From Thermoplasmata archaeon (GTDB lineage Archaea; Thermoplasmatota; Thermoplasmata; Lutacidiplasmatales; UBA184), in the NCBI GenBank assembly GCA_021828085.1, contig JAKATE010000112.1:1-6365 (forward strand): 6,365 bases of DNA, in the 5' to 3' direction. This document shows, one piece after another, positions 5,441 through 6,365 of the stretch. The notes beneath the pieces were generated by a model. It saw only the letters and a program-made list of their open reading frames with translations. It had not been told where the DNA came from and made no database searches. The stretch's first letter is position 1, and each line of letters begins with the position of its first letter. Both the position numbers and the translations under genes were made by a program.

Positions 5441-6139
5441 TCAGCTGGGTGGGCTCGGGAGCTCCAGCGGAACGTTGAGCAGCACCGCGCCGGAGGAGCC
5501 GGTGTAGAGGAGCTCCAGCGTGCAGGCGCCGACCTCCGCCACGCACCAAGGAGGAGCCCCCGCGTAGGCCGGTGACCCCGCGACGGGGGCGTGGAGGTAG
5601 ACCACGATCTCGTCGCCCGGGGTGAGCTGTCCCTCGCCCGCGTGAAGGGGCTGGTAGTAGAGCAGCTGGTCGAAGACAGGGACGGGAGGGGAAGGATCGA
5701 AGCTGCCGCAGGTGGCCAACTGGGGGCTGGAGGGGGAGGGGAGCGGGAAGGAGGGCGTGAGGGTCATGGCGGAGAGGCCTCCGTAGAGGTAGGCGGAGTT
5801 GTTGCAGTGGAAGATGAGATCGATGAGCGAGAGGCTGGGGGCCGGGGCCTCCAGCTGGGAGATCGTGTAGATCACCGCCGGCAGGGTGGGGCAGGCCCCC
5901 GTGGAGGGGGGGCACAGGCCCGCGTCGCCGTAGTAGGGTTGGTGAGGGGAGTACGCGACGCTCACCCCGATGTACGGCGCCGGAGGGCTCACGGGGACCA
6001 CAACGGCCAGGTACAGGATGGTGATCAGGGCGAGCGAGAGCGAGACGAGCAGGATGGTCCCGATGATCGGGCTCACCCCTCGGGCCCGGCCACCGGGGCG
6101 GCGGAGAGGCCGCCTCCCCGAACCCTTCGATCGTTGCAC
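5441..6139 (-). CDS. Secreted type IV pilin-like protein with class III signal peptide
   Basis: The 232-residue product has a short, very basic leader (residues 1-21) ending GGRARG, followed directly by VSPIIGTILLVSLSLALITILYLAVVV (22-48). This is the hallmark of archaeal type IV pilin-like proteins, cut by the PibD/FlaK prepilin peptidase, most likely between Gly21 and Val22. The hydrophobic stretch then anchors the protein in the membrane or forms the pilus core. The remaining 180 residues would be outside the cell and are rich in Pro, Ser, Tyr and beta-forming residues. Six cysteines (76, 83, 112, 144, 199, 206) include two CX6C pairs, suggesting disulfides. The start is the GTG at 6139, which leaves a leader of typical length. 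No pilus ATPase or platform gene lies nearby, so it may be a stand-alone adhesin or surface protein served by machinery elsewhere. The N-terminal class is clear; the role of the outer domain is unknown. Confidence 0.88.
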   Translation of the reverse strand: MQRSKGSGRRPLRRPGGRARGVSPIIGTILLVSLSLALITILYLAVVVPVSPPAPYIGVSVAYSPHQPYYGDAGLCPPSTGACPTLPAVIYTISQLEAPAPSLSLIDLIFHCNNSAYLYGGLSAMTLTPSFPLPSPSSPQLATCGSFDPSPPVPVFDQLLYYQPLHAGEGQLTPGDEIVVYLHAPVAGSPAYAGAPPWCVAEVGACTLELLYTGSSGAVLLNVPLELPSPPS

Positions 6140-6169
6140 GGTGACTGAATGGAGCGCGCCCCTCCCTTG

Positions 6170-6178
6170 TGAATGTTC
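6170..6178 (-). promoter_or_regulatory. Weak TATA-like box for the pilin-like gene
   Basis: On the minus strand AACATTCAC is the most AT-rich patch before the pilin start, centred about 35 bases upstream of the GTG at 6139. It is a poor match to a TATA box, and only its position supports it. Confidence 0.3.
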
Positions 6179-6187
6179 CGCCGGAAC
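6175..6187. promoter_or_regulatory. Perfect 13-base dyad, candidate operator
   Basis: GTTCCG-C-CGGAAC has 6-base arms with one central base. It lies in the divergent region between the pilin-like gene and the gene at 6275 and overlaps the upstream edge of the putative pilin promoter. That is where an archaeal repressor or activator would bind. A second, simpler dyad, CCCCC-GGA-GGGGG, follows at 6193-6205. Regulation is inferred from position only. Confidence 0.35.
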
Positions 6188-6238
6188 GGATGCCCCCGGA
6201 GGGGGTATGGGAAGGACCCCGGTCGGCCCGGCGGAGAA

Positions 6239-6246
6239 CTTTTAAG
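6239..6246 (+). promoter_or_regulatory. Archaeal TATA-like box (CTTTTAAG) for the gene at 6275
   Basis: CTTTTAAG stands out in GC-rich sequence, with its TTTAAG core 29-34 bases before the ATG at 6275. It has the same core and nearly the same spacing as the box before the aconitase X gene at 1438. This supports that ATG as a nearly leaderless start. Confidence 0.6.
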
Positions 6247-6274
6247 TTGCCCACCCCGCTGGCCCCTCCTCCCC

Positions 6275-6365
6275 ATGAGGACGAAGAAGGCCGAGCGCGT
6301 GCGAAATTTCGAGATCATCGAAGTGGAGCCGCACCCGGCCCTCTACGTGGCCTACGACGGCCTCG
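6275..6365 (+). CDS. Start of an unidentified protein (cut by the window end)
   Basis: Only about 30 residues are visible: a basic start MRTKKAERVRNFEI followed by IEVEPHPALYVAYDGL. The ATG is backed by a TATA-like box about 30 bases upstream, and third codon positions are mostly G or C. There is no signal peptide. The IxxVEPHPALYVAYDG pattern loosely recalls the first strand of GyrI-like or other small alpha/beta domains, but this is too little to name a family. It is divergent from the pilin-like gene. Confidence 0.65.
   Translation, partial: MRTKKAERVRNFEIIEVEPHPALYVAYDGL

Noticed and set aside
5127..6254. Minus-strand open frame of 375 codons
   Set aside because: Most of it lies over the pilin-like gene in another frame, with Pro/Arg/Gly-rich composition; the pilin frame has a clear signal peptide.
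1..6365. CRISPR array, insertion sequence or defence genes
   Set aside because: No regularly spaced repeats, transposase-like frames or terminal inverted repeats were seen on either strand.

Overview
This window is a GC-rich stretch of an archaeal chromosome. Five things point to Archaea: a type-A RNase P RNA, a textbook C/D box sRNA, an aconitase-X-type phosphomevalonate dehydratase subunit, a DUF2240 protein and a class III signal peptide pilin. TATA-like boxes also lie about 26-35 bases before start codons, as expected for leaderless or nearly leaderless mRNAs. A high-GC, uncultivated Thermoplasmatota-like euryarchaeon is my best guess, but no rRNA is present to settle this.

Layout. At 1-1403 (+) is the C-terminal two thirds of a membrane-bound, ion-pumping pyrophosphatase with the K+-independent signature. 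At 1473-2657 (+) is the large subunit of an aconitase X enzyme, probably the phosphomevalonate dehydratase of the archaeal mevalonate pathway, with its own TTTAAG promoter. The convergent gap 2658-2808 holds a C/D box 2'-O-methylation guide RNA on the minus strand. At 2809-3309 and 3297-4016 (-) is a tightly overlapping pair: a HisA-like TIM barrel that seems to have lost both catalytic aspartates, then a DUF2240 protein. Facing away from this pair, across a TATA-like element near 4073-4083 that may serve both directions, is msrA (4103-4678, +). RNase P RNA follows at about 4736-5051 (+), with stems P1, P2, P3 and P4 recognisable. A possible small protein gene lies just behind it at 5070-5306 (+). 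At 5441-6139 (-) is a secreted type IV pilin-like protein with six cysteines. It is divergent from the start of an unidentified gene at 6275 (+) that runs off the window. The 135-base divergent region holds a perfect GTTCCG-C-CGGAAC dyad over the likely pilin promoter.

The genes are mostly housekeeping: energy conservation from PPi, isoprenoid lipid precursors, oxidised-methionine repair, tRNA 5' maturation and RNA methylation guidance. I see no mobile element, CRISPR array, tRNA or defence island. The least ordinary items are the unlisted guide RNA, the catalytically degenerate HisA relative, the cysteine-bearing pilin with its putative operator, and the small ORF after the RNase P RNA.
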